The notes below the pieces were generated by a model. It was not told the origin of the DNA, ran no database searches, and was given only the letters and a program-made list of their open reading frames with translations. A DNA stretch of 64,000 nucleotides from Pseudomonas sp. R5(2019) (GTDB lineage: Bacteria > Pseudomonadota > Gammaproteobacteria > Pseudomonadales > Pseudomonadaceae), in the NCBI RefSeq assembly GCF_009905435.1, contig NZ_JAAAMT010000009.1:62001-126000 (forward strand), in the 5' to 3' direction. The translations under genes were made by a program, and so were the position numbers. Positions 53,084 to 61,888 of the stretch are shown one piece after another. The first letter of the stretch is position 1; each line of letters starts with the position of its first letter.

Positions 53084-53178
53084 AAGCGAGGTGATGGGGT
53101 GGAATCACCGGGTAGGCGCGGAGCCAGCCCGGTTTATTGTGCGATGTCAGAGTTCCATGAAGTAAAGCAGGGCACCTT

Positions 53179-53475
53179 TCACAACCCGGACGCACTATTG
53201 GTGCGTTCTGCCTGGCGGTGGCTGTCGGTCATGGTACCGAGGATCTCCAGGGCGCTGTGGCCTTGTTCGATGGCAATGCCGAACTGGATGCTTTCGATCA
53301 GCCGTTGCAGGCGCTTGGGGTCGTTGCGCTGGGCGGGGCTGATCAGGCGTTTGGCGACCACGCCGCCCTCGTCGGAGAGGGTCAGGGTGATGCTGCCATC
53401 CAGGCGTTCGATGCACAGGTTGACGCGGTAGTCGTCGGCGAAGGCATCGTTGATGAGCTGAAACGGGTTGTCCAT
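53179..53475 (-). CDS. DUF3509 domain protein
   Basis: A 98-residue protein starting at ATG 53475 (MDNPFQLINDAFADDYRVNL), with the ERLDGSITLTLSDEGGVVAK block of DUF3509. This family is nearly confined to Pseudomonas and has no known function. No signal peptide or membrane segment. It stands alone between psiE and the HPF-like gene. Confidence 0.8.
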   Translation of the reverse strand: MDNPFQLINDAFADDYRVNLCIERLDGSITLTLSDEGGVVAKRLISPAQRNDPKRLQRLIESIQFGIAIEQGHSALEILGTMTDSHRQAERTNSASGL

Positions 53476-53596
53476 GTTAGGCACCTGGCTTTTTGAGACA
53501 CGGAGTCATTGACCGGGTGAACCGCCGTTTAGTTCGGCGCAGTTCATCGTGACCAATCAGTCCGCAGAATCGTTGCAACCGTCATGCCGGAAATGA

Positions 53597-53623
53597 AAAA
53601 GGCGAGCCAGTGGCTCGCCTTTT
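53597..53623. terminator. Bidirectional terminator hairpin
   Basis: GGCGAGC-CAGTG-GCTCGCC flanked by an A-run and a T-run; the paired length is 11 bp including the flanks. It lies just past the stop of the minus-strand HPF-like gene and would end its transcript. Confidence 0.8.
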
Positions 53624-53643
53624 GTGATGCAGTGCCGATTGGG

Positions 53644-54051
53644 CTATGTGCCGGTACGGGCCTGCTCGTTTTCCAGGAATTCTTCTTCCAGCAACGCGTC
53701 GTTGCGCGCCGGTGCGATCTCCACGGTTTTGCCTGAACGCTTGCTGCGCAGTTTGCCGAACAGGTGTTCCAGCGCGTGTTCGAGTTTGGTGGCAGCGCCT
53801 TCGATGGCCTGATCCAGAGTGTCGGCGGTGTGACTGACGGAAATCGGTTGATGGCCTTTTGGCCGAGCCTCCATCTGACAGCGGTTATCGTGCGGGCCTG
53901 GCTTGTCGCCATGTTCATCTTTGAGGTGGACTTCGACGCGGGTCAGGTCCTCTTCATAACGGTCGAGCGTGCTTTCCACGGTACTGCGTACCCACTCCTC
54001 AAGCCGGATGCTGCTTTGAATATGGTTGTCGCTATTGACTTGGATTTGCAT
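53644..54051 (-). CDS. Ribosome-associated (HPF/RaiA-like) protein
   Basis: A 135-residue protein with the short HPF/RaiA fold: IQVNSDNHIQSSIRLEEWVR, DRYEEDLTRVEVHLKDEHGD, and CQMEARPKGHQPISVSHTAD. A charged C-terminal extension (LRSKRSGKTVEIAPARNDAL) is added. HPF proteins bind the 30S decoding centre during stationary phase. This looks like a divergent second paralogue rather than the main hpf gene, which is usually next to rpoN. Confidence 0.8.
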   Translation of the reverse strand: MQIQVNSDNHIQSSIRLEEWVRSTVESTLDRYEEDLTRVEVHLKDEHGDKPGPHDNRCQMEARPKGHQPISVSHTADTLDQAIEGAATKLEHALEHLFGKLRSKRSGKTVEIAPARNDALLEEEFLENEQARTGT

Positions 54052-54188
54052 AGTTCATCCCTTATTCAGCTAGCTCGCCAGGGCTGCGCGGCGTTTGAAA
54101 CAATCCGGCGCCCTTGACTACAAGGTCAGGCAGCCAGAGAAGTTTTTCAACCCCCTCATGAAGATAATTTTTTTGTCGCACAAAAAAA

Positions 54189-54261
54189 TCGCGGATAAAT
54201 CCGCTCCCACAAAGCCCTCACAGGATGTGAGCGGGGAATGTGGGAGCGGATTTATCCGCGA
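54189..54261. repeat. Inverted repeat upstream of the HPF-like gene and after fecA
   Basis: Arms 54189-54211 and 54239-54261 are perfect 23-bp complements, and the arm is shared with 46594-46616. It lies close to the fecA stop and may end its transcript. Confidence 0.8.
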
Positions 54262-54284
54262 ATTGAAATCACCGTCATTTCAGA

Positions 54285-56624
54285 TCAAAACGCAACCGAC
54301 GTCTGCAGGTAAACCGTGCGCGGCTCACCCACGTATTTGCCCTTGTTGTTGTCGTCGTACGAGCGGGTGAAGTACTCGTGGTTGAGGATGTTTTTCACGC
54401 CCACTGCCACGTTCAGGTTCGACAGCTGCGGGCCGAACGAGTAGCCCACGCGGCTGCTGAACAGCATGTAGCCGGGGATGCGGCCGGTGCTGCCGTCGGC
54501 GCTTTCAGAGGAGGTGTTGGCGTTATCGGCGAACTGGTCGCTCTGGTAGGTGCTATCGACGTTGGCCTGCCATGGGCCATCAGTGTAACCGATGCCCAGG
54601 GTACCTTTATGGCGCGACGAGAACGGCACACGGTTGCCCTTGTTCGGTCCGTCTTCGCGGATTTTAGCGTCAACAAACGCATAGGTGGCGTAGACGTCGA
54701 ACCCGGCCAAAGCCGGGCTCAAACCGTCCAGAGCATATTTGATGCTGGTCTCGATCCCCTGATGGCGCGTCTCGCCGCGGGCGATCACGGTGTCGTTGGT
54801 CTGGTTGCTTTCGTACTGATTGTCGAAATTGATCAGAAACGCGCCGATCTCAGCCTGCAGGTTACCGTTGTCGTAGCGCGTGCCCAGCTCCCAGGTGCGG
54901 GCTTTTTCCGGTTTCACTTCGTCACCTGCGACGCGGTTGGGCATCTGGCTGTACTGCACGCTGCCGAACGAGCCTTCGGTGTTGGCGTAGAGGTTCCAGC
55001 TGTCGGTCAGGTGGTACATCACATTGAGGGCAGGCAGGGCGGTGTTGTAACTGCCCTGGTAGTCCTGATTCGTCAGATTGTTGGCCTGGCGGGTGTCGAT
55101 CATTTCGTAGCGAATCCCCGGGGTGACGGTCCAGTTACCGATGTCGATCCGGTCGTCGAGGAACAGCGCGTGCGCTTCAGTGCTGCCACGGGTGTCGCGG
55201 TCGTTGCGGCTGGCGGTGGTCGGTAGCTCGTTGCTGGTGATGGGCGTGCGGTAGCGCAGTTCGTGGCCGGCTTCGTTGACGTAGCGGTAGCCCAGGCCCA
55301 CTTCGTGCCAGCTTTCGCCCAGCGCAAAACCCTGGGAGAAGCGGGTTTCGATTCCGCGCACCCAGTACTCGCGCGGCGACAGCGACAGGAAGCTGCCCTG
55401 GTCGAGGTAGCCGCTGCGCAGGGTCTTGGTGAAGAAGCTGTTGACCGTGAACTCGCGGGCATCCTGCTGGTAGGTGTAGCCGACATTGAACATCGTCCGG
55501 CGGCCCCAGAACTGGTCTTTCAGGCGGGTCGACTGGTACGGGTCGGCGTCATAGTCGGCCGCGCTCAAGCCGCCAGGCATATCCGCTTCGCCTTCGTAAT
55601 ACTGGGCCATGGCGTGCAGGCTGTTGGCTTCGTCGATGGCGTATTTACCCTTGAGAATCAGGTCGTCGATCTGCGTGTCGCTGTGTTCGCGCCAGTCACC
55701 GCCGCGGGTGCCGGAATACAGGATCGCGCCGCCCAGGCCGTTGTCGGCGGTGCCGCCGGCCAACAGGTTGCCGGTGGTCTTGAAGCCGTCGTGGCTGGAA
55801 GACGGTGAGGTCTGAGTCTGGATGCCGCCTTTGACGGTCGGCTCATCGGGGATGGCGCGGGTCACGAAGTTGACGATGCCACCGACGTTCTGCGGGCCAT
55901 AGCGCACGGCACCGCCGCCGCGCACGACGTCCACGGCGTCCATGTTGCCCATGCTGATCGGGGCGAACGACAGCTGTGGCTGGCCGTAGGGTGCGAAGGG
56001 GACGGGAATGCCGTCCATCAACACCGTGGAGCGGGCCGCCAGGCGCGGGTTGAGGCCGCGAATGCCAAAGTTCATCGCCATGTCATGGCTGCCGGTGCCG
56101 TTGTTTTCCGGGGCGTTGACGCCGGGGATGCGGTTGAGCACTTCGCGCGCGGTGGTAGCGCCCGTGCGTTCCATTTCCTCGCGACGCACCACGTCACGGG
56201 CACCGGGGTGTTCGAAGACGTTGCCTTCCTTGGCTTCTGCCAGCCAGTCGCCGACCACGCTAGAGGCGCCAAGCTCGATCGGAGCACTGGCAGGCGTCGG
56301 CGCAGTTTGCACGCTGAAGGCATTCTCGGCTTGCGCCTGGGCGCTCAGGCCCGTGCCTTCGAGCAGGGCCGCGAGGCCATCCTGCGCCGTGTAAGTGCCG
56401 TTCAGGCCAGGGCTTTGCTTGCCTTGGGTCAGGTTCGAGTCAAAGGCGATAAGGATGCCGGCCTCACGACCGAACTGGTTCAACGCCGCTTCCAGTGACG
56501 TGGGGGCGATATGGAAGGCCTGAGGCTCGGCGGCCATCGCCAAGGGCAAGCTGCCCAGGGTGAGGCTGGCGCCGAGCAGCCATTGACGCAAAGTACGAGC
56601 GAGGGGCGAAAGCGTGGCTGACAT
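54285..56624 (-). CDS. fecA: TonB-dependent ferric-citrate-type receptor with signalling domain
   Basis: A 779-residue outer-membrane receptor starting at ATG 56624. A signal peptide (about 32 residues) precedes an STN signalling domain (FHIAPTSLEAALNQFGREAG) that talks to FecR. The plug starts near 140 (RDVVRREEMERTGATTAREV), with the FecA-like NPRLAARSTVLMDGIPVPFA, and the beta barrel ends in aromatic QTSVAF. Ferric citrate is the best guess for ligand by similarity; other chelates are possible. fecR and fecI lie upstream on the same strand. Confidence 0.92.
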   Translation of the reverse strand: MSATLSPLARTLRQWLLGASLTLGSLPLAMAAEPQAFHIAPTSLEAALNQFGREAGILIAFDSNLTQGKQSPGLNGTYTAQDGLAALLEGTGLSAQAQAENAFSVQTAPTPASAPIELGASSVVGDWLAEAKEGNVFEHPGARDVVRREEMERTGATTAREVLNRIPGVNAPENNGTGSHDMAMNFGIRGLNPRLAARSTVLMDGIPVPFAPYGQPQLSFAPISMGNMDAVDVVRGGGAVRYGPQNVGGIVNFVTRAIPDEPTVKGGIQTQTSPSSSHDGFKTTGNLLAGGTADNGLGGAILYSGTRGGDWREHSDTQIDDLILKGKYAIDEANSLHAMAQYYEGEADMPGGLSAADYDADPYQSTRLKDQFWGRRTMFNVGYTYQQDAREFTVNSFFTKTLRSGYLDQGSFLSLSPREYWVRGIETRFSQGFALGESWHEVGLGYRYVNEAGHELRYRTPITSNELPTTASRNDRDTRGSTEAHALFLDDRIDIGNWTVTPGIRYEMIDTRQANNLTNQDYQGSYNTALPALNVMYHLTDSWNLYANTEGSFGSVQYSQMPNRVAGDEVKPEKARTWELGTRYDNGNLQAEIGAFLINFDNQYESNQTNDTVIARGETRHQGIETSIKYALDGLSPALAGFDVYATYAFVDAKIREDGPNKGNRVPFSSRHKGTLGIGYTDGPWQANVDSTYQSDQFADNANTSSESADGSTGRIPGYMLFSSRVGYSFGPQLSNLNVAVGVKNILNHEYFTRSYDDNNKGKYVGEPRTVYLQTSVAF

Positions 56625-56727
56625 GCAGGAGGTCCTTGGAAACGTCGGATCAAGGGGGTGATTACCCTCTCTGTCACGCGAGATGAAAAAACAGCTCACC
56701 CTTGAGCGAAATAAATCCGAATCGTTT

Positions 56728-57690
56728 TCAGGCCCGTGCCTGGACAGTGACCCAATAGCGCGTAAAGCGCCGCACCCGCACGGGCAGCGCGACTTCGAGC
56801 ACGTCCAGAATTCGTTCGCTGTCGGCCAGTGGGTAGCTGCCGGAGATCAGCAGGTCGGCGACCTGCGGTGCGCAATTGAGCTGGCCACGGCGGTAGCGGG
56901 CCAGCTCTGCCAGAAAGTCACCCAGGCGTATGTGAGCGGCCACCAGCATCCCGTCGACCCAGGCGGCGCTGTTTTTGTCCAAGGCTTGCACCGGGCCTTG
57001 TGCGCTGTCGCTGAAACGGGTTTGCTGGCCGGCCAGCAGCCTCATCGACTGGCCCTGAAAAGCTCGCGGAGCCAGGCTGACCGTACTGTCGAACGCCGCC
57101 ACTCGGGTGTGCTCGGGCATCTGCCGAACGCTGACGCGCCCGGCCTGGGGTTGCAGCAGGCCTTGGGCGGTGAGGATGCGAAGAGGGCGGCTGTCGACAG
57201 CGCTGTGCACCAGCAACTCACCTTCGAGCAGGTGAATCAGCCGTTGCTGGCCATCGAAGCGCACATCCACCGAGCTTGCGGTATTGAGGTGCAAGCGGCT
57301 GCCGTCTTCGAGCGCCAGGCGACGCTGTTCGCCCACCGGGCTGCGGTAGTCGGCCAGCAGCGGCACCAGCGTGTGGTTGCGTTGCAGGGCCAGCCCGGTG
57401 GCGGAGCCGACGCCGAGCAGCAGCAGGGCCTTGAGCGCCCGCCGTCGGCCTGGCGAACGCGGGGCGCCGAGCGCGGCGTGGGCCAGTGGCGAGGACACCC
57501 CGCGCAAGCGTTGATTGACCCGCTGGATATGCTCCCAGGCGCGTTGATGCTCGCTGTGCGCCTCCAGCCAGCGCTGCCACTCCTGCTGCTGACGCGGGCT
57601 GAAGCCGCCACCCTGCATCTCGATCAGCCAGTGCACCGCCTGTTCGGCCACCTGCGGGGAAAACTCGGGGCTGCTCATCGATGAACTCAC
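56728..57690 (-). CDS. fecR: FecR-type anti-sigma factor/regulator
   Basis: A 320-residue inner-membrane protein. The cytoplasmic N-terminus contains AEQAVHWLIEMQGGGFSPRQ with a WLEAHSEHQRAWE block that binds FecI. One membrane helix follows (ALKALLLLGVGSATGLAL, about 85-103), then the periplasmic FecR domain (GEQRRLALEDGSRLHLNTAS). It relays receptor occupancy to the sigma factor. It overlaps fecI by four bases and is 104 bp from fecA. Confidence 0.9.
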   Translation of the reverse strand: MSSSMSSPEFSPQVAEQAVHWLIEMQGGGFSPRQQQEWQRWLEAHSEHQRAWEHIQRVNQRLRGVSSPLAHAALGAPRSPGRRRALKALLLLGVGSATGLALQRNHTLVPLLADYRSPVGEQRRLALEDGSRLHLNTASSVDVRFDGQQRLIHLLEGELLVHSAVDSRPLRILTAQGLLQPQAGRVSVRQMPEHTRVAAFDSTVSLAPRAFQGQSMRLLAGQQTRFSDSAQGPVQALDKNSAAWVDGMLVAAHIRLGDFLAELARYRRGQLNCAPQVADLLISGSYPLADSERILDVLEVALPVRVRRFTRYWVTVQARA

Positions 57691-58199
57691 AGGGCGAAGT
57701 AACAGCGCATGGCTGCCTTGTTCAGGTGGCGCTTGACCGTGGCCAGGGAGATGCCCAGTTGGCTGGCAATTTCGCCGTAGGGCAGGCCATCGACCTGGGC
57801 CAGCAGAAACGCCTGCTTGATCTGCGGCGCCAAACCATCGAGCAGGCGGTCCAGTTCAAGCAGGGTTTCAAAGATGATCGCCCGGTGTTCCTCGCTGGGT
57901 TGCAATGCTTCGGGCAATTGCGCGAGGGCTTCCAGGTAAGCACGCTCAACATCCTGGCGACGGTAGTGGTTGAACAGCACGCGCTTGGCCAAGGTGGTGA
58001 GAAAGGCCCGGGGCTCGTTCAGTTGCGGTGTTTCGCGCGCCTGCAACAGCCGGATAAAGGTGTCCTGGGCCAAATCCGCGGCACTGTCCGGGCAGCCCAG
58101 ACGGCGCCGCAACCAGCCGGTCAGCCAGTTGTGGTGGTCCAGGTAAAGGCCTTCGACAGTTTGCGAAACGATGGGCAGCGCGGTTGGCACCGTGAACAC
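57687..58199 (-). CDS. fecI: ECF sigma factor FecI
   Basis: A 170-residue ECF sigma factor starting at GTG 58199. Region 2 has WLRRRLGCPDSAADLAQDTF with RAFLTTLAKRVLFNHYRRQD, and region 4 LPYGEIASQLGISLATVKRH. It directs transcription of the receptor gene fecA when FecR signals. A Fur-box-like AT-rich stretch lies between it and the divergent DUF3649 gene. Confidence 0.92.
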   Translation of the reverse strand: MFTVPTALPIVSQTVEGLYLDHHNWLTGWLRRRLGCPDSAADLAQDTFIRLLQARETPQLNEPRAFLTTLAKRVLFNHYRRQDVERAYLEALAQLPEALQPSEEHRAIIFETLLELDRLLDGLAPQIKQAFLLAQVDGLPYGEIASQLGISLATVKRHLNKAAMRCYFAL

Positions 58200-58292
58200 T
58201 CCGGCGCCAGGGGATGCGCTAAAGAATAAGAATTGTTCGCATTGTAGGGATGGATGGGCAGTAGGGCAATCGTCTTAAAGGTCATAGCGCAT

Positions 58293-58311
58293 GAGAATAT
58301 TTATCATTAAT
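58293..58311. promoter_or_regulatory. Fur-box-like sequence between fecI and the DUF3649 gene
   Basis: GAGAATATTTATCATTAAT matches the 19-bp Fur consensus at about two-thirds of positions. It lies 15-33 bp before the DUF3649 start, and a second weaker AT-rich site (about 58224-58244, AATAAGAATTGTTCGCATT) is closer to fecI. Both directions are expected to be iron-repressed. Confidence 0.6.
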
Positions 58312-58325
58312 ATTGGCGCCTCATA

Positions 58326-58646
58326 ATGCTGGGTGCAGAAATGAAAAGCAAAATCGGCCGGATGCCTGTTTCCTATCGACTGGCAGTGGCCTCGCGGGTC
58401 TTCGCGGCGGTGCTGGGCGGCTATCTGCTGGCAGCACTGGCGAGCGTATGCATGACGCTGCTGTTGCCCATGGCCAGGACAGAAGCGGTGGTCAGCGGCA
58501 TGATGCTGTCATTCCTCTTCTACCTGGTGGCGATTCTCTGGTGTTTTGCCTGCCGCACCGCCTTGCAGGCATGGCTGGGCGTGCTGGCGCCAAGCCTGGT
58601 GCTGGGGCTGATCAACGGCGCGGTGTACTGGATGAATCAGCCATGA
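58326..58646 (+). CDS. DUF3649 membrane protein
   Basis: A 106-residue protein with three hydrophobic segments (VFAAVLGGYLLAALASVCMT, VVSGMMLSFLFYLVAILWCF, WLGVLAPSLVLGLINGAVYW). DUF3649 proteins accompany iron-regulated PepSY reductases. An alternative ATG is at 58341. It ends in a four-base overlap with the PepSY gene. Confidence 0.8.
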   Translation: MLGAEMKSKIGRMPVSYRLAVASRVFAAVLGGYLLAALASVCMTLLLPMARTEAVVSGMMLSFLFYLVAILWCFACRTALQAWLGVLAPSLVLGLINGAVYWMNQP

Positions 58647-59998
58647 GAGAGGGCTTTCGCCAAGCCATGGCCTGGCTGCATACCTGGGCCGGGCTGGTAT
58701 TTGGCTGGCTGTTGTTTGCGATTTTCCTGACCGGCAGCCTGGCCTATTTCAAGAACGAGATAAACCACTGGGCCCAGCCGGAGGTGCCATTTCATCGAGT
58801 CGACGCCGCCGTCAGCCTGGCCACTGCGCAGTCGTACCTGCAAAAAAATGCGGCAGACGCTGCCAGCTGGTACATCCAATTGCCCGACGCGCGGCAGCCA
58901 GCCATGACCCTGGCCTGGCCGCCAACCGAACCCGATGGTGGCGGGCGCCGGCGATTTATCAACAAACAGGTCGACCCGGTTTCGGGCGAAGCATTGCTGG
59001 TGTTGCCGTTCCACCTGATGATCAGCTACAGCAGCTTGGTGATTTTCATGCACATGGTGATGCCGGCGAGCATTCTCGCGACCTACGGCACCGATACTCG
59101 CGGCTTCTTCGACGATGTCTTCCCGCGTGCCGAGATACCCAGGGCGGCGGGCACACTGGCGCCTCAGATGCCGTTGCCGGTGCTGCACGAAAAGGCCCTG
59201 CAGCAGTTGCAGAGCGAGCGAGTCGGCAGCGTCGAAGTGGACAACCCTGGCGATGCCAATGCGCGCGTGTCGTTCAGCCCATCGGCCAGCGGCCAGATTG
59301 CCCGGCGCTCCAACGACAGCGTGGTGTACGACGGCGTCAGCGGCGAGCTGACCAATACCCCTGCACCGGACAAGACGCCGATTGTGATCGCCGACAGCCT
59401 GTATGGCCTGCACATGGGGCACTTCGCCGGGGCTGGCCTGCGCTGGCTGTATTTCCTCTGCGGCCTGGCGGCCACGGCGGTGATCGGCACCGGGCTGGTC
59501 ATGTGGCTGAGCAAGCGTCAGCTCAAGCATGCCAAGAGTGGTGTTCGGCCGCTGGAATTGCGCCTGGTCGAGGTGCTGAATATCGCCAGCATGTCCGGGC
59601 TGGTCCTGGCCGTGGCGGTATTCTTCTGGGCCAACCGCTTGCTGCCAGTGCAATTGGCCACCCGTGCCGACGTTGAGATTCAAGCATTCTTCCTGACCTG
59701 GACCCTGGCCCTGATTCATGCAGTGCTGCGCCCGGGGCGTCAGGCCTGGGTTGAACAGCTGGGGCTGGCGGCGCTGCTGTTGGCGGGCCTGCCGCTGCTT
59801 AATATCTTGACCACCTACGCGGGGCTTACGCATTCGCTGGCGTCGGGCGACTGGATCATGGCCGGCTTCGATCTCACCGCACTGGGCTGCGGCCTGTTCC
59901 TCGCCTGGGCCGCCTGGAAAGTTCGACGCGGTGGCACGCCAGCGCTACGCGCGGCACGTCACTCCAGCGCCCGGCTGATCGAAGAGGAGGCCGCATGA
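58643..59998 (+). CDS. PepSY-associated membrane protein (siderophore iron reductase-like)
   Basis: A 451-residue membrane protein with a first helix containing LHTWAGLVFGWLLFAIFLTG, a periplasmic PepSY region, and three to four helices at the C-terminus. The histidines in the first and middle helices (LHTWAG, MHMVMP, LHMGHFAG) could hold heme. FpvG/FoxB-type relatives reduce ferric siderophores in the inner membrane to release iron. It is flanked by DUF3649 and DUF3325 genes in an overlapping operon after a Fur-like site. Confidence 0.85.
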   Translation: MREGFRQAMAWLHTWAGLVFGWLLFAIFLTGSLAYFKNEINHWAQPEVPFHRVDAAVSLATAQSYLQKNAADAASWYIQLPDARQPAMTLAWPPTEPDGGGRRRFINKQVDPVSGEALLVLPFHLMISYSSLVIFMHMVMPASILATYGTDTRGFFDDVFPRAEIPRAAGTLAPQMPLPVLHEKALQQLQSERVGSVEVDNPGDANARVSFSPSASGQIARRSNDSVVYDGVSGELTNTPAPDKTPIVIADSLYGLHMGHFAGAGLRWLYFLCGLAATAVIGTGLVMWLSKRQLKHAKSGVRPLELRLVEVLNIASMSGLVLAVAVFFWANRLLPVQLATRADVEIQAFFLTWTLALIHAVLRPGRQAWVEQLGLAALLLAGLPLLNILTTYAGLTHSLASGDWIMAGFDLTALGCGLFLAWAAWKVRRGGTPALRAARHSSARLIEEEAA

Positions 59999-60324
59999 TG
60001 CTGGCCCTGGCGATGTTCAGTTATGCCGGTTTCGCTGCCCTGTGCCTGGCGATGGAAAAGCATCACCACGATCTGCTGGGCCGCAAATCCAGCCCTCGTC
60101 AGCGTCTGTGGCTGCGTGTCAGTGGCTGGGCATTGCTGTTGTTGGCGTTGACCATTGCCGTGCGTGACCAAGGCTGGGCCATGGGCCTGGTGTTCTTCAC
60201 CGCGGCGATCATGGCCAGTGCCGTGGTACTGGTGTTCCTGATGCCGTACTGGCCGCGCCTGGCGTTGGGGTTGGCAGGCCTTGGCTCGTTGTTGGGTCCC
60301 GTTTCTTCGCTGATGCGGTTCTGA
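59995..60324 (+). CDS. DUF3325 membrane protein
   Basis: A 109-residue protein with three hydrophobic helices and a motif MEKHHHDLLGRK near residue 20 typical of DUF3325. Starts ATG 59995 in a four-base overlap with the PepSY gene. It is probably a helper subunit of the iron reductase. Confidence 0.8.
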   Translation: MMLALAMFSYAGFAALCLAMEKHHHDLLGRKSSPRQRLWLRVSGWALLLLALTIAVRDQGWAMGLVFFTAAIMASAVVLVFLMPYWPRLALGLAGLGSLLGPVSSLMRF

Positions 60325-60344
60325 GGTCAGGTCATTTGGACGAA

Positions 60345-60914
60345 ATGCGCAATCAAGCTGTCGACCCGCAGGCCATGGAGCCTGCGGTCAGTCGCGCGCA
60401 ATTTCTCAAGGTGTTCATCTCGCAGCGAGCGCAAATGGAAGCGCTGGTGAGCCGGCGAGTCGGCTGCCGGGCGACCGCCGCCGACCTGGTGCAGGACTTG
60501 TTCCTGCGCTTTTGGCGCCGGCCCTTGGTGCAGGTCGAAGAATTGGGCACCTACCTGCTGCGCTGTGCCGGCAACATCGCCATCGACCATTTGCGCAGCG
60601 AAGGCGCCCGCGTGCGGGTCAACGAAGGCTGGTTGCCAGAGCAGCAAGACAGCGACAACAGTGAGCCGCAAGCGGCCCTCGAAGCCGGCAGTGAGTTACG
60701 GCTGGTCGAGGCCGCCTTGCGCGAGCTGCCCGAGCGCACCCGGCAGATATTTCTGCTCAACCGCATCCATGGCCGCACCTACGCGGACATCGCCCACGCC
60801 ATGGGCCTTTCCCAGAGTGCGGTGGAAAAACATATGATGCGTGCCCTCAAGGCGTGCAAGGCCAGCCTGCAAGCACCGCCATCGCCACGCATGCCAGGGA
60901 ATGCCGGCCAATGA
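60345..60914 (+). CDS. ECF sigma factor, FecI-like (second)
   Basis: A 189-residue ECF sigma factor (region 2 VGCRATAADLVQDLFLRFWR; region 4 GRTYADIAHAMGLSQSAVEK). The start is ATG 60345; a TTG at 60336 is possible. It follows the DUF3325 gene and overlaps its FecR partner by four bases. It differs from the first FecI in sequence, so it should serve another receptor. No receptor gene is adjacent. Confidence 0.9.
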   Translation: MRNQAVDPQAMEPAVSRAQFLKVFISQRAQMEALVSRRVGCRATAADLVQDLFLRFWRRPLVQVEELGTYLLRCAGNIAIDHLRSEGARVRVNEGWLPEQQDSDNSEPQAALEAGSELRLVEAALRELPERTRQIFLLNRIHGRTYADIAHAMGLSQSAVEKHMMRALKACKASLQAPPSPRMPGNAGQ

Positions 60915-61888
60915 ACAACCCCATCCACGTCACCCCCGAACAGGAAGAAACCGCACTTGGCTGGCTGAGCCGCCTGCACAATGCGCCTTCGCGCGCGGAC
61001 CAGGCCGCCTTCAGCCGTTGGCTGCTGGCCAACCCCGCGCACCGCGAAGCCTACGCCCAGGCGCAGGTGCTGTGGGAGTTGTGCCAGCAGCCCGCAAGCA
61101 CCCTGGCCATGGAAGACGATGCCGCGCTACGAGGGTATTTGCAGGCGATGGACGCAAGACCTCCACGAACCCGTCGCTGGGCCGGTGCACTGGCCACGGC
61201 CGCCTGTTTGCTGGTGATGATCGGTGTGGGAGCAGGCTGGCAGCCGACCCACTGGCTGCAGGATTTGGATGCCGATTACGTCTCGACCCCGGGAAAAACC
61301 CGCACCGTCACCCTGGCCGACCACTCGCAACTGACCCTGGATGCCGACAGCGCCGTGGCCGTGGATTTCGACCACGGCGAGCGACACGTCCAGTTGCTGC
61401 GTGGCGCGGCGTTTTTCCATGTGACCCACACCGGCCAGCCCTTCGTGGTCGAGGCCGAAGGTGGCGACACCCAGGTCCTCGGCACCCAATTTGAAGTGCG
61501 ACTGCAACCGGCCGGCGCCCTGGTCACGGTGCTCTCCGGCCGAGTCGGCGTGACCGCCGCCCAAGGGCAGGCGCAGCAAGTGCTGGTGGCCGGACAACAG
61601 CTGGGCTATGCCGACGGCAAGGCGGCCAGCGTTCACGGGGTCGACAGCGAATCGCAACTGGCCTGGCGCGACGGCTGGCTGAACTATTACCAGGCGTCAT
61701 TGGCCGAGGTGGTTCAAGACCTGCAACGCTACTACCCGGGGCGGATCCTGTTGCTGAACGAGCAGCTGGCCCAGCGCAAGGTCAGCGGCAGCTTTCGCAG
61801 CGATGACCCGCTGGCGGTGCTTGATTCACTGCGGGGGGTGATGGGGTTTGAGGAGCATCGGTTGGGGCGTTGGGTGGTGTTGCGCTAA
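60911..61888 (+). CDS. FecR-type anti-sigma factor (second)
   Basis: A 325-residue protein starting at ATG 60911 within the sigma gene's end. DUF4880-type N-terminus (EETALGWLSRLHNAPSRADQ, FSRWLLANPAHREAY), one membrane helix (ALATAACLLVMIGVGAGW, about 95-112), FecR domain (GKTRTVTLADHSQLTLDADS) and a C-terminal STN-like region (YYQASLAEVVQDLQRYYPGR). It would control the sigma factor just upstream. Its 3' end overlaps the convergent AbrB gene by four bases; the usual downstream receptor gene is missing. Confidence 0.9.
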   Translation: MNNPIHVTPEQEETALGWLSRLHNAPSRADQAAFSRWLLANPAHREAYAQAQVLWELCQQPASTLAMEDDAALRGYLQAMDARPPRTRRWAGALATAACLLVMIGVGAGWQPTHWLQDLDADYVSTPGKTRTVTLADHSQLTLDADSAVAVDFDHGERHVQLLRGAAFFHVTHTGQPFVVEAEGGDTQVLGTQFEVRLQPAGALVTVLSGRVGVTAAQGQAQQVLVAGQQLGYADGKAASVHGVDSESQLAWRDGWLNYYQASLAEVVQDLQRYYPGRILLLNEQLAQRKVSGSFRSDDPLAVLDSLRGVMGFEEHRLGRWVVLR

